From: Paenibacillus sp. yr247
Lineage (GTDB): Bacteria > Bacillota > Bacilli > Paenibacillales > NBRC-103111
Direction of reading: 5' to 3'
Length of the DNA: 41,770 nt
Assembly: GCF_900103825.1 (NCBI RefSeq)
Contig: NZ_FNIF01000032.1
Coordinates: 1-41,770, forward strand
Positions 24,675-33,464 of this stretch are shown here, in pieces; the stretch's first letter is position 1, and each line of letters begins with the position of its first letter. The notes below the pieces were generated by a model. The model was not told the DNA's origin. It made no database searches and saw only the letters and a list, made by a program, of their open reading frames with translations. The position numbers were made by a program, and so were the translations under genes.

Positions 24675-25538
24675 TCATCGCCCTCTCATCTCGTTGACCA
24701 GTTGTTTCATCGCCTTTTTCATGTCCGCCAGAGGCAGCTTAACCCGTTCCCCATGGCCGGGAAGCACCCATTCGAACGTTTCGGCGGCAAGCCGTTTCAT
24801 GGAAATTCCCTGCTCTTCCCAGGAATACCAGCAGTAATCTTCGAATGCCTCTAGTGCCCCTCGGTGCCGGTCCCATGCCAAGTGGTCACCCGTAAACAGA
24901 AACTGTTCCCGATACAGTAGCACCATCGAGCCCCGTGTGTGGCCTGGAACGACAACGATTTTCATTTCGTTATCCCATCGCACATCCTCGAAGCCTTCGA
25001 TTACATGCTCAGCATCGGGCTGTGCCATCCTCTCGATCTCATGGATGATTCGCTTCGCTCCGAACCGCTCCGCATACAACTTTGAATCCGCCACATCGTC
25101 TCGGTGCGTTATGAAAATTGTATCGATGCCGCCCATTTCCTCGAACCGTCGTACCAAGGACGGCACGAAGCGCGGCGCATCGACAAGCCAGTTGCCATTC
25201 GGCCGTACAATAAAATACGAGCTACCACCGAACGATTTTGGCGACGTATATCCGCAATAATGTACACCGTCCTCCAACAATAGCGGAAAATCGGCCATCG
25301 CCTCGGATATGTCGCCCTTCTCCTCGCTAACGATAGCCGCTGTCGGACAAGAGAGCAAGGCGTACCGTGCTTGCTTCCGCTCCTGCCCCGTTTCCGGCTG
25401 GCGGGCGACGGTGGAGTAACCTTTCGCTTCGGTGAATACCGTAGACGCGAGCTGGCGGCACGTATCGCAATCAATGCAGGCGGACGTGACGTACAGCGGT
25501 CCGGGGGCGTTCGTATCCAATCGGTGATGCGAGCTCAT
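24675..25538 (-). CDS. Ferredoxin-like/metallo-beta-lactamase-fold fusion protein
   Basis: Cytoplasmic protein of 287 residues. Residues 15-80 form a 4Fe-4S ferredoxin-like module: 'ACIDCDTC' then 'LLSCPTAAI', giving four cysteines. The remainder is a metallo-beta-lactamase hydrolase fold with 'GGSSYFIVRPNGNWLVDAPR', the metal motif 'ITHRDDVADSKLYAERF' in a HRDDVAD form instead of HxHxDH, then 'VVVPGHTRGSMVLLY', 'LFTGDHLAWD' and a final 'WVLPGHGERV'. The same variant metal site occurs in ferredoxin-MBL proteins of plants and cyanobacteria. I start at ATG 25538, where GGAGG lies eight bases upstream; the ATG at 25553 supplies part of that site. Likely a redox-linked hydrolase or oxygen-handling protein; substrate unknown. 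Confidence 0.88.
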   Translation of the reverse strand: MSSHHRLDTNAPGPLYVTSACIDCDTCRQLASTVFTEAKGYSTVARQPETGQERKQARYALLSCPTAAIVSEEKGDISEAMADFPLLLEDGVHYCGYTSPKSFGGSSYFIVRPNGNWLVDAPRFVPSLVRRFEEMGGIDTIFITHRDDVADSKLYAERFGAKRIIHEIERMAQPDAEHVIEGFEDVRWDNEMKIVVVPGHTRGSMVLLYREQFLFTGDHLAWDRHRGALEAFEDYCWYSWEEQGISMKRLAAETFEWVLPGHGERVKLPLADMKKAMKQLVNEMRGR

Positions 25539-25732
25539 GCGATTAGCCTCCATTTCGGATTAAAATAAGTTTTCTTTTCTTTTTCCTTACAATACCACGA
25601 ACCCGAGTTTTCATTCATTTATCGCGCGACTTCTGGCTTAAAGAAAGGACGATCTGCGCTAAGCATCTCCTCTCCACTATCGTCTCCATTACTGCAATAG
25701 ATTTACTGCCAATTACCTAACTAAGATGGGTA

Positions 25733-25767
25733 GATAAAAGGACGAACAGGGTAACCGCCCTTTTATC
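25733..25767. terminator. Possible terminator past the rifamycin phosphotransferase gene
   Basis: GATAAAAGG and CCTTTTATC form a 9-bp stem about 65 bases past the stop at 25831 on the minus strand. The U tract is inside the stem, so efficiency is doubtful. Confidence 0.4.
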
Positions 25768-25830
25768 CATGACAGGTTGCATTTAATGCCGTCCATTATG
25801 ACAGAGGCTCTTACTTGGCGAATTCAGCCA

Positions 25831-28425
25831 TTACAATATTTCGATATACCCTTCTGTTCCATTCACGCGAATTCGTTGCCCGTCTTTGATCAGTCTGGTA
25901 GCATTTTCCACTCCGACAACTGCCGGCAAGCCATATTCACGCGCGATAACTGCTCCATGGGTCATCAGTCCGCCAACTTCGGTGACTAGACCTTTTATGG
26001 ATACAAATAATGGTGTCCAGCCAGGGTCAGTAAAGGAGGTGACTAATATATCTCCATCTTCCAGATCGGCATTTTCCATGTTTAAAATGACACGCGCTCT
26101 TCCTTCTATCACTCCGGAAGAAACAGGTAGACCTACAATCGCATTAGCCGGCAAATTTTCTCGTTTGTACTCACCTGCAATGATTTCACCATCAGACGTG
26201 ATGACACGCGGGGGAGTTAGTTTTTTGAAAAATTTGTAATCCTCTTTTCGTTTGTTGATGATCTGATCATCAAGTTTGTTTGTGCGTACGACTTCGTGAA
26301 GTTCTTCAAAAGTGAGATAGTACATATCTTCTTTGTCATGGATAATGCCAGCTTGAACGAGTTGTTCGGCTTCTTTCAGTAAAGCCTGCTTATAAACGAA
26401 GTAGCGACTAATCATGCCGTATTTTGGATATTCCCGATAACCGATGAAATTCCGGATTAGGCGGATCACTCGTTTTGTCTCGTTGGCTTTTTGTTCACCA
26501 TCCGGTAATTGCTTCAATCGATCTAATAACTCTTGTTCTTTTTCCAAAGCTTCCTGTCGCCCTTGCTCAAATTTCCGATTGCCGGCATTAGGCTCAAAGT
26601 TTTTGATGTTACCCAGAATCATCGGGACAAGTGTAATTGGTTTTTCACTCCACCGAGTTTTCGTAATATCGATTTCACCGGCACATCGCATTCCGTATTT
26701 GTTGAGATAAGCATAGATAGCGTCTTGAGTTTCCTGTCCACCATCAAACTTAACCAGTTCATCCCAAAAATTATCATCTTTTACATGTTGTAAATAATCA
26801 ATGACTTCCGGATAAGGACGAATCACATCTGCGACATCCAATAGCGCCAGACCCATTTCCGAAGTAATGTTGTTTGGTACAGATTGAGAAAGCGTATCTG
26901 CTGCGTTTTTTTCACCTAACCACTCGTACATTTTTTCATTGATCCATGACGAAGCATTCATAGCAGTCATAAAAACCTTTGAACTTTGTGGGTCAAATAA
27001 GATCTTCTTTAATTCCTGGAGATCTTCCAGAATAAAATCAAACAAATCCAATCCCGATTTCGCTTGGATGTTTTGTTTTAACTCTTCTATCGATGTTTGA
27101 CTACGCTTAATCAAATCAGAAACGATTGTCGGATCGTTCTCGAATTGTGCCAGCATATCTGTATTACTTCTGTTGGGAATCGGTGCTATTTGATCATTTG
27201 GTAACAATTTTATAAAATCTCGCTCTATTATGGTCATGAGTGCGCCTTTTATGAGCGGATCGGATCCCAGGGTATTTAATAAAGTTTCCCGGCCGACAGG
27301 TGTAGCCAGCCTAGGTGCAACATCAACAAACAACCTCCCACCGGCTTTACGCATGGGTGCAGGAGTTATTAACAGGTAAAAAGACAATCCCAATGGTTTT
27401 ATCGGGTCAGTCATCATTTGTTGATGACCGACAGATACATAAACGTGATTTTCCTGATCATTTACTTCAGGGATCGGGTATAAAGTCGTGATTGGCCGAC
27501 TCTGGACAATATAAAATGTATCATCAACCAAACACCATTCGATATCTTGCGGGTAACCAAAATAAGCTTCGATCTGTCTTCCGATGTGTGCCAGCTGTAA
27601 AATTTGTTGCTCAGTGAGTGTTTGAGACATCTGCTGATCAGGATCGATCTGCTTTGTCTCTGTTCCGCCTTCTTTTCGTCCGTAGATAGCTATTTTTTTT
27701 GTTGCTATCCTCTTATCGACAATTTCCCCATCCTGTACTCTATAACAATCGGCAGATACCAAGCCAGAGACCAGCACTTCTCCAAGTCCAAAACTGGCAT
27801 CAATTGATAGCAGCTTTCGGTTGGAAGTAATCGGATCAGCGCTAAATAAAATCCCCGAAGCCTGTGGGAAAACCATCCTTTGAACGATAACGGACAAATA
27901 AACCTGACTGTGGTCAAATCCATTTTGCATACGGTAGATTACCGCACGGTCCGTAAATAGGGAAGCCCAACATTTGCTAATATGCTGCAAAATTGCTTCT
28001 TTGCCGATGATATTTAAATAGGTGTCTTGTTGACCGGCAAAAGAGGCATGAGGTAAATCTTCAGCAGTTGCGCTAGAACGCACTGCATAAGCATGTTCAT
28101 CACCAAACTGGGAGAGATAGTGAGTAACTGCTTTCACAACATCGGAAGGAATTTCTACTTCCATAATGATTTGTCGAATCTTCCTGCTGATTTCACCAAT
28201 TTGATCTCGATCTTCTACTTTTAGCATAGTTAGTCGATCCAACAAAGCATGATACGTTTCGTTTTGTTCGATGGCTTTTTGATATCCCACTGTTGTAACA
28301 CAAAATCCTTCTGGTACTTGTATTCCTTCAATTTTTGATAATTCCCCTAAATTTAACCCTTTTCCGCCAACGAGCAAAAGCTGCGTTTTTTCCATTTCCT
28401 GAAAACCGAGAACGAAAGAACTCAT
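25831..28425 (-). CDS. rph: Rifamycin phosphotransferase (PEP-synthase-like)
   Basis: Cytoplasmic enzyme of 864 residues that inactivates rifamycins by ATP-dependent phosphorylation, related to PEP synthase. The N-terminal ATP-grasp domain has 'LVGGKGLNLGELSKI', 'AYAVRSSATAEDLPHASFAG' and 'GILFSADPITSNR'. The middle rifamycin-binding region is long and Glu/Lys-rich ('PKYGMISRYFVYKQALLKEA'). The C-terminal swivelling domain carries the phosphohistidine motif 'GGLMTHGAVIAREYGLPAVV' with His at about 823, close to His825 of the Listeria enzyme. Length matches that family (about 867), unlike true PEP synthase, which has an extra TIM barrel. The ATG has AGGAGAGA upstream. No lesion was seen. It is monocistronic, with its own promoter and leader. 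Resistance is predicted, not shown. Confidence 0.88.
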   Translation of the reverse strand: MSSFVLGFQEMEKTQLLLVGGKGLNLGELSKIEGIQVPEGFCVTTVGYQKAIEQNETYHALLDRLTMLKVEDRDQIGEISRKIRQIIMEVEIPSDVVKAVTHYLSQFGDEHAYAVRSSATAEDLPHASFAGQQDTYLNIIGKEAILQHISKCWASLFTDRAVIYRMQNGFDHSQVYLSVIVQRMVFPQASGILFSADPITSNRKLLSIDASFGLGEVLVSGLVSADCYRVQDGEIVDKRIATKKIAIYGRKEGGTETKQIDPDQQMSQTLTEQQILQLAHIGRQIEAYFGYPQDIEWCLVDDTFYIVQSRPITTLYPIPEVNDQENHVYVSVGHQQMMTDPIKPLGLSFYLLITPAPMRKAGGRLFVDVAPRLATPVGRETLLNTLGSDPLIKGALMTIIERDFIKLLPNDQIAPIPNRSNTDMLAQFENDPTIVSDLIKRSQTSIEELKQNIQAKSGLDLFDFILEDLQELKKILFDPQSSKVFMTAMNASSWINEKMYEWLGEKNAADTLSQSVPNNITSEMGLALLDVADVIRPYPEVIDYLQHVKDDNFWDELVKFDGGQETQDAIYAYLNKYGMRCAGEIDITKTRWSEKPITLVPMILGNIKNFEPNAGNRKFEQGRQEALEKEQELLDRLKQLPDGEQKANETKRVIRLIRNFIGYREYPKYGMISRYFVYKQALLKEAEQLVQAGIIHDKEDMYYLTFEELHEVVRTNKLDDQIINKRKEDYKFFKKLTPPRVITSDGEIIAGEYKRENLPANAIVGLPVSSGVIEGRARVILNMENADLEDGDILVTSFTDPGWTPLFVSIKGLVTEVGGLMTHGAVIAREYGLPAVVGVENATRLIKDGQRIRVNGTEGYIEIL

Positions 28426-28486
28426 TCAATATCTCTCCTAACCATTAAATTGAGAAAAAACATTTGACAAGAGTTTACCGGCATGG

Positions 28487-28576
28487 TACACTAAAAGTGT
28501 AAGATACAATAATTATGTCCATGTAACTTTAAAAAAGTCGTAATCTGATTATATCATCGTGTCTGTTTATATGCAA
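28487..28576 (-). promoter_or_regulatory. Promoter and leader hairpin of the rifamycin phosphotransferase gene
   Basis: Minus strand TTGCAT (28571-28576), 17 bases, TATAAT (28548-28553). Transcription would start near 28541, leaving a leader of about 115 nt that contains TACACT-AAA-AGTGTA (28487-28501). I did not find a clear anti-terminator or the actinobacterial rifamycin-associated element. Confidence 0.65.
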
Positions 28577-28580
28577 TATA

Positions 28581-28617
28581 AAAGAACCTGTTAAAACTAC
28601 CCAGGTTCTTTTTTGAT
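28581..28617. terminator. Strong terminator hairpin upstream of the rph promoter
   Basis: AAAAGAACCTG and CAGGTTCTTTT form an 11-bp stem; the plus strand continues with T6. It lies upstream of the promoter and can shield it from read-through from either side. Confidence 0.7.
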
Positions 28618-28638
28618 TTCCCGCTATCATTAGTCACA

Positions 28639-28790
28639 TCAAAAACCATGGTTCGAGCCGAACTCCATCACTGCATAGTTCCCTAGCGTCCTATGCAGCC
28701 TAAGGAAATTCTGAAGTTGCGTCGGGTTCTTATTGAGCAAACCTGCCAGTAAGTTGAGCGAACGAACTCGGCTACCTCACTGAATTTTTC
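28639..28790 (-). pseudogene. Small unidentified frame with a helical tail
   Basis: The minus strand 28639-28776 encodes 'VRSLNLLAGLLNKNPTQLQN' then 'FLRLHRTLGNYAVMEFGSNH' and GF before a stop. A GTAGGAGA site and a GTG lie just upstream, but that GTG is in another frame and stops at once; a one-base change would join them. I do not recognise the protein, and it could be non-coding. Confidence 0.3.
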
Positions 28791-28806
28791 TCCTACCGTT
28801 CTTCAT

Positions 28807-28875
28807 TTATTGGAACTTTTCAAATTCTTTTTTTAACCAGATCTGATTTTGGTGAGAAATGTACTGTTCCATTCG
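28807..28875 (-). pseudogene. C-terminal remnant sharing the EQYI..QNQ.W.K..FE tail
   Basis: The frame ends 'FELTIRMEQYISHQNQIWLK' then KEFEKFQ and a stop, close to the tail at 1077-1145. The upstream part of the open frame (to 28992) has no such resemblance. Together the two tails point to a small paralogous family of which only C-terminal pieces survive in this window. Confidence 0.35.
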
Positions 28876-29371
28876 GATAGTCAGTTCAAACAGATGTATA
28901 TTATGTGGTGTTTGGACTGGTGGCAATGCATAAGTGCGGAGAAACCTTGGTTTCCCCAAATCCATACTTTTCTGCCTAGAAAAATAGTGCAATTTGCACT
29001 TAAAGGGATTGTCACGTCAATTTGTTCCTATACTAAAATCCGTCTTCAATCTGCACGTGCTTTTGCTGAAATGGAAAATTAACGTTACGTTTTTCACGTT
29101 GAACTGTATGAATATTTGGCTTCAGTATGAACGAATGAAAAAAAGAGCTGCCGTTAGTTCCGGTAGCCCCTCCCCACTCAGCCGTAATAAAACCATAACC
29201 CCGTGTTCGTAAAGTTCCCTGCTTTTCCTTACTCCCTTTCGTAACACACTATTTTTTTCAGTTATACTCTCGATCAAAGAACCTATTTGCAGAAATTCTG
29301 GAGTCGGATCACCCGGAACTGCAGCTGAGAACTGCCGAGCCTGTTCCTGTAACGACCTCTCCTACTCCCTA
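28876..29371. other. Intergenic, no intact gene
   Basis: No supported gene in this stretch. A GCTACCG/CGGCAGC-type stem with T7 on the minus strand (about 29139-29172) looks like a degenerate member of the dispersed hairpin family. Confidence 0.35.
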
Positions 29372-29781
29372 TTAGACTAAATGATCTGTTTTAATAAGGT
29401 CATGATGACGGAAAAATGTCCCAGCGTCTATTACACTCATTACACTACTATCAGTTGCAACGACAGTTACTTCGACTTTCTTCCCTTGTTTATCAATGTC
29501 ACCTTTAAAACTGATGCGAATTATATCTCTAATTTGAAAATGCGTGCTGATAAATGCTAAAACCTGCGTTGCACGATGTGGTTGAAGAGTCACTGGCAGT
29601 GTTAAAGTATTGAATTCGATTGCTTGAACAGGAAATGCAGCCTGTGCTGCTCTGGACAAATAAACAGTTACCTGTAGCATTTGTCCGTAGGATTTTTAAG
29701 TCCAATTACTATAGTGTTTGGCTGAACACCGTTATGAAGTAACGGTGGCATATAATATGGTCTAGTTGTTAAATTACTCAT
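29372..29781 (-). pseudogene. Unidentified beta-rich protein with one frameshift
   Basis: A start ATG at 29781 with GGAGGTG upstream opens 'MSNLTTRPYYMPPLLHNGVQ', 'PNTIVIGLKNPTDK', and then stops. One base shifted (at GACAAATGC, about 29675) the protein continues 'MLQVTVYLSRAAQAAFPVQA', 'IEFNTLTLPVTLQPHRATQV', 'ISTHFQIRDIIRISFKGDID' and ends at 29372, giving about 137 residues. Alternating hydrophobic residues suggest a beta-sandwich. No signal peptide. I do not recognise the family; the neighbour at 30011-30360 has a similar beta-rich character, so these may be paired surface or spore-coat-type proteins, which is only a guess. Confidence 0.5.
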
Positions 29782-29924
29782 GCTTTCACCTCCATTACTA
29801 TTATTTTGTATATTCAGAGAATGATAAGTTTGTTTAGTTAAATACTAGTAAGCAATTTGCACATAAATGGTAGAACGAAGAAACCAAAAATCCTTTTCGG
29901 AATTCTTTAGCGACGTAACAGACA

Positions 29925-29946
29925 AAACAATCCCCCATTTTGGGAG
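29925..29946 (-). terminator. Possible terminator after the 30011 frame
   Basis: Minus strand CTCCC-AAAAT-GGGGG followed by ATTGTTTTGTC. Confidence 0.45.
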
Positions 29947-30010
29947 TGTTTCTCTATTTCGCGCTAAAAAAGTGACCTTATTCTTTCGAACAAAGGGTAT
30001 CCCTTTCATC

Positions 30011-30372
30011 CTATTTACCATTTTCTTCAATGAGGGAAATGTCATCAGCAACTATTCCATTTGTAGCAGGAACTCCATCTGCAGCTGTTGTAATAGAAAC
30101 AATAGCCCCTGTAGTGTTCTTCGGCGCTTCCGCCAAAAGATTGAACACTCTATAGTTGCCCTCTCCCCATTCTGGTAAAGTAAGTCTATTAAAAGTCTTA
30201 GTAAATGTTTCTAATGTCACAAAAGTGTTTCCATCTTTAGCTAGAAATGTTAATGAAACTGCAACCGTTGGGTTTTCTGGTGAATCAAAATCTCCTCCAT
30301 CATCTGCAAGTGCTCCAGATAATCGGTATACCCTTTTTGATTTTAACCCTGTTGGAACTAGTTGTCTGATTT
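30011..30372 (-). pseudogene. Unidentified beta-rich protein, 5' end lost to inserted DNA
   Basis: An open frame reads 'EIRQLVPTGLKSKRVYRLSG', 'DGGDFDSPENPTVAVSLTFL', 'FVTLETFTKTFNRLTLPEWG', 'EGNYRVFNLLAEAPKNTTGA' and 'GIVADDISLIEENGK' to a stop at 30011. The ATG at 30220 is internal, since clear protein-like sequence extends about 45 codons further. Upstream of about 30370 the sequence changes to an unrelated, more GC-rich block, so the N-terminus has been replaced. The content suggests a jelly-roll or carbohydrate-binding-like fold. I do not recognise the family. Confidence 0.5.
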
Positions 30373-30841
30373 CAGAACTAGGGCAGCATTGGTTCTGGCC
30401 TTTGGCAAGCTAAGAAGAGAATTGATCGCATTCAAAAAGAAAAAAACGATTACGCTGAGTCTACCTTGCTTTATTAGGGTCCCTTTATGCCGCGTGGCAT
30501 ATTCCCAATACATCGTTGCCTGCAGGCTCAGGGGCAGGCCTGCGCTGGACTGCTTGCGGGAAGCCGAAGCCATCTACAACAACTGCAAGGGTAACTGCTG
30601 ATTCACAGCTCCCCCACTAGGCTTGAAGCTTAACCGATATGGTAAAGTAGAGAATTGAAGTTTCACATGGGGGGTTGTGAGCCCTACTTTTTCAACTCAC
30701 TGACCCTGCCTGAATTTGTAGACAGCAAGAAAGACCCTTGAACCCCCCATTTATGACTTCGTCATTCAGGAGATTTAACCGTTTTGCTCGCATCTTCAAA
30801 ATGCTCCGCTCTTCCCTCAGGTAAAAACCATCTCTGGTTTT
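30373..30841. other. Unexplained GC-richer insertion-like block
   Basis: The block interrupts the gene at 30011-30372. A plus-strand frame to 30601 ends 'PALDCLREAEAIYNNCKGNC', and protein-like text continues past the stop ('GLKLNRYGKVEN', 'SFTWGVVSPTFSTH', 'LPEFVDSKKDP') between further stops, as in the tail of a decayed gene. The region 30660-30690 can fold (GGGGGTTGTGAGCCC). It looks like part of a mobile element, but I could not assign the family or find its ends. Confidence 0.35.
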
Positions 30842-31440
30842 CTATTGCTCTTTGTAATAGAACTTTGTTGTAAACCAGCTATATTGACATTCATCAAAGT
30901 TAAAGAGCGTGATTGCACCTGTGTCATCGACCGTAAAATTGCCTACATTGATATCCCCATGAATAAGACCGAAATTGTTAGGCGAGACAGGCATACCTGC
31001 TACACGCTCTTTAAGTTCATCAAGGGCGCGAAGCACAGATTCATCCTCAACAGGTATGTAACTGCGGGCGCACAGTAGGTACTCAATGCGCTCCCAGGAG
31101 TTTCTCCTAACCGAAGGTTTGTATCGTTTGGCCAACTCATATAAGCGCCTGCTTAGTCGGCCGCATTGCTCGTAGAGACGGGAATTACCGAAAGATTCCG
31201 GGTAACCGATTTTACGGCCCGGTGCATGCTTAAATGAGGTCGCGTAAAAAGAAATCTCTCTCCAGGGATACTTTCGACGTCTATCCCATGAGCGGAAGGG
31301 ATCGGTTCGGAGACGCTCATGCCATTTGATGCCAAATACCGAATCCGTTCCAATTCGGCTGCCAGATCTGCCGGGTGCTTGCAAGATTGAATTTTTTAAA
31401 CCAAATAATATCTGCGACGAAGCACGGCGCACTGCCCCAA
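30842..31440 (-). pseudogene. Broken aminoglycoside-phosphotransferase-fold kinase
   Basis: The C-terminal frame has the kinase catalytic loop 'NFGLIHGDINVGNFTVDDTG' and the metal-binding region as 'ITLFNFDECQYSW', where DFDEC is usual, so Asp has become Asn. Upstream text is spread over frames: 'ERIRYLASNGMSVSEPIPSA' with 'GIDVESIPGERFLFT' in one (31255-31353), and 'TSFKHAPGRKIGYPESFGNS' and 'RRLYELAKRYKPSVRRNSWE' in another. The end is also wrong: after 'CQYSW' the frame runs into FTTKFYYKEQ and stops about 80 residues early. So there are at least two frameshifts, a truncation and a damaged active site. Relatives are phosphotransferases of small molecules, substrate unknown. Confidence 0.7.
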
Positions 31441-31582
31441 TTTGGGAAACTGCTTTCTTCTCCTCCGTACGGATCGACATGCACCCGAAGCTGATTTCAC
31501 TTACCATTCCGCACACACAAATAAAAGATCTCCTTGTCGGAGACCTTCCGATTTAGCAACTCTTTTGTCGATATTCGTTCTA

Positions 31583-32494
31583 TCAACCCGGCACAACTCG
31601 ATAAACGTTTTTCTTCCCTATATTTTGCAAAATGCGGGTTGGCACACATGACATTTTCAACACATCCGTTATCCCTTTTGCATTTTTCGTTAAGGTTAAC
31701 ATTAAGATTGTTCCTCGCAGTCTAGCGGTATGCTGGGGAAGTTCGGTGGATACGAAATTTCCTAGCGAAGACGCCGCTACCCGATTTCTAATGAGTCCGT
31801 CGATGTCCTTCACCTTAAACATTCTTATCGGATGCAGCACATGGGGATGCGCTCCCAGCACTACATTCACACCATTATTAAACAACAGCTGAATGAGCCG
31901 GATTTGGTTGCGGTCGGGGTAAGTTCGAAATTCTTTCCCGAAATGTAGGCAAGCGATGATAAAATCTGTTCTATTCTTCAAGCTGCGCACGTCCGCTATT
32001 ATTTTTTTCGGGTTTAGCCGGTTGACTAACCACGGCTCCGGCACTGGGATCCCGTTCGTTCCTTTCGTATAAGCCAATATTCCGATTTTTATTCCCTTTA
32101 CGTTAACAATCAGTTTCCGCCGGGCTTCCCAGGCGGAGCGATACGTGCCCGTATGTCGCAAACCGTGTCGATCAAGGACGTTTAATGTCCGCCTCAAACC
32201 GGATAGTTTCCCGTCCATACAATGGTTATTGGCTGTGCCTAATACATCGAAGCCCAAGTTCCGGAGCGCAGCAGCGAATTCGTCCGGGGAGTTGAATAAC
32301 AGTTTTCCGGGCACTTCGCGAAAATTGTTGCCGGAGAAGGTCGTCTCCAGATTGCCTATCGTTAAATCGGATTTCCGCAGATAGGGTTTCACTTTGGAAA
32401 AAATAGGGGCGAATCCGCCTTCCCGTGCGGCCGAGGCGATCATCTTCTTTTTCATCAACAAATCCCCGACTGCAGCGATTGTGATTTTCGTCAA
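31583..32494 (-). CDS. CapA-family protein (poly-gamma-glutamate synthesis type)
   Basis: Metallophosphatase-like protein of the CapA/PGA_cap family (PF09587), 303 residues. Motifs: 'ITIAAVGDLLMKKKMI' (first metal ligand Asp), 'DLTIGNLETTFSG' (GNLE), 'VLGTANNHCMDG' (ANNH), 'FIIACLHFGKEF' and 'VNVVLGAHPHVLHPI' (GAHPH). These are the full set of ligand motifs. I place the start at a TTG (32492-32494) because AAAGGAGTGG precedes it at eight bases; the ATG at 32512 has no such site. There is no signal peptide or membrane anchor, unlike CapA of Bacillus anthracis. No capBC genes are near, so a role in capsule formation is unproven. Confidence 0.87.
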   Translation of the reverse strand: MTKITIAAVGDLLMKKKMIASAAREGGFAPIFSKVKPYLRKSDLTIGNLETTFSGNNFREVPGKLLFNSPDEFAAALRNLGFDVLGTANNHCMDGKLSGLRRTLNVLDRHGLRHTGTYRSAWEARRKLIVNVKGIKIGILAYTKGTNGIPVPEPWLVNRLNPKKIIADVRSLKNRTDFIIACLHFGKEFRTYPDRNQIRLIQLLFNNGVNVVLGAHPHVLHPIRMFKVKDIDGLIRNRVAASSLGNFVSTELPQHTARLRGTILMLTLTKNAKGITDVLKMSCVPTRILQNIGKKNVYRVVPG

Positions 32495-32577
32495 TCCACC
32501 CACTCCTTTCATGATTACACCTTATGCGATAGAAAAGCGAAATGCTTGTAAGTTGGGCACCCTCGGTACGGCCAGAA

Positions 32578-32607
32578 GAAAAAAGCCCAAGCCTGGATCG
32601 GCTTGAG
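32578..32607 (-). terminator. Terminator between the TetR gene region and capA-like gene
   Basis: Minus strand CCTCAAGCC-GATCCA-GGCTTGGG followed by CTTTTTTC. Confidence 0.65.
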
Positions 32608-32710
32608 GTTTCGCATTCTAACCCTTTATAGGTTGACGTTTTTCATTCTAAATAATGGATTAAGTCAATGACAAATTCACAGGTGCATTGCCTACAATTA
32701 GATATTGGGA

Positions 32711-32875
32711 GTTTACGTAAACTGCCCGTTACTTGAATAGGCTGCCGAATATGCCGGCAGTCTGTTTTATTATTGTGCTAACGTTTTCCGTTAGCTCAAT
32801 GGTGGACATCTGTATCTAAAATCCTATTTTGCTCAGATGTCCTTTATTGAGCTATCTGTCCCGTTAAACTTTTTG
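32711..32875 (+). repeat. Dispersed hairpin repeat, copy D
   Basis: ACTGCCCGTTACTTGAATAG, a stem AGGCTGCCG/CGGCAGTCT (32740-32762), and the far edge GCTAACG-TTTTC-CGTTAGC (32777-32795), then TCAATGG. A second, related edge TGTCCTTTATTGAGCTATCT with GTCCCGTTA follows near 32838-32868, so two copies may be nested. It lies just past the TetR gene stop (32905) on the minus strand. Confidence 0.7.
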
Positions 32876-32904
32876 AATTTTCTACGGAGGCGTCGCTCAC
32901 CTCC

Positions 32905-33426
32905 TCATTTTTTCATTAATTCCGGTAAGTTAATTGCTACAGCAATGTTGCATAACATTCCTCTGGCTAAGAACAACATCGTTCTTTCTTCGGGCTTCTG
33001 GATTCCAGGCTGATGGAATGCATGAAGTACGATTTGTCGCACCTCCCGGAATCCGTTCCTCATAGCTTCTTGGATAGCTTCTTCTTGAATCGTCTGAGCC
33101 TGCATCTGTAGAAGGACTTCATTGTGATAGCTTTCCGTAATTCTCTCGTATGCTTCGATCAGTTCGGCTTCAAGCCGCTCAGGGGACGTAGATTCGGCCA
33201 CTTGGCGGAAGGATTCAATAACCCGCGACCAGGAAACCTCCAGGGCCGATAATAGCAGGGCCTCTTTTGTTGAGAAGAAACGAAAAACATAGGGCTGCGA
33301 TATTTGGGCTCGTTGTGCGACCTGTGCCGTAGTGGCCCTATAATAACCGGTCTCGGCAAACACTTCTATTGCAGCAGAGATGATATCTGTTCTGCGGGTA
33401 ACGGATGTCTTCGTATCTTTTGTCAT
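32905..33426 (-). CDS. TetR-family transcriptional regulator
   Basis: Regulator of 173 residues. The N-terminal helix-turn-helix is canonical: 'RRTDIISAAIEVFAETGYYR', 'ATTAQVAQRAQISQPYVFRF' and 'FSTKEALLLSALE'. The C-terminal ligand-binding domain is helical, without a family signature I can name. I start at ATG 33426, preceded by AAGGAG at nine bases, rather than at 33465, which overlaps the stop of the preceding gene and has no ribosome site. It follows an SRPBCC-domain gene by 38 bases on the same strand, so the two are probably one operon and the regulator probably controls it. Confidence 0.9.
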   Translation of the reverse strand: MTKDTKTSVTRRTDIISAAIEVFAETGYYRATTAQVAQRAQISQPYVFRFFSTKEALLLSALEVSWSRVIESFRQVAESTSPERLEAELIEAYERITESYHNEVLLQMQAQTIQEEAIQEAMRNGFREVRQIVLHAFHQPGIQKPEERTMLFLARGMLCNIAVAINLPELMKK

Positions 33427-33464
33427 GAATGTGAGCTCCTTGCCGAAGGATAAAATGTTATTCA

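Noticed and set aside
28426..28620. Rifamycin-associated element upstream of rph
   Set aside because: I could not find the 19-bp actinobacterial motif; only a standard promoter and hairpins are visible.
30660..30690. Structured RNA or omega-RNA of an IS200/IS605 element
   Set aside because: A stem is possible, but no TnpB-like protein or element ends could be identified.
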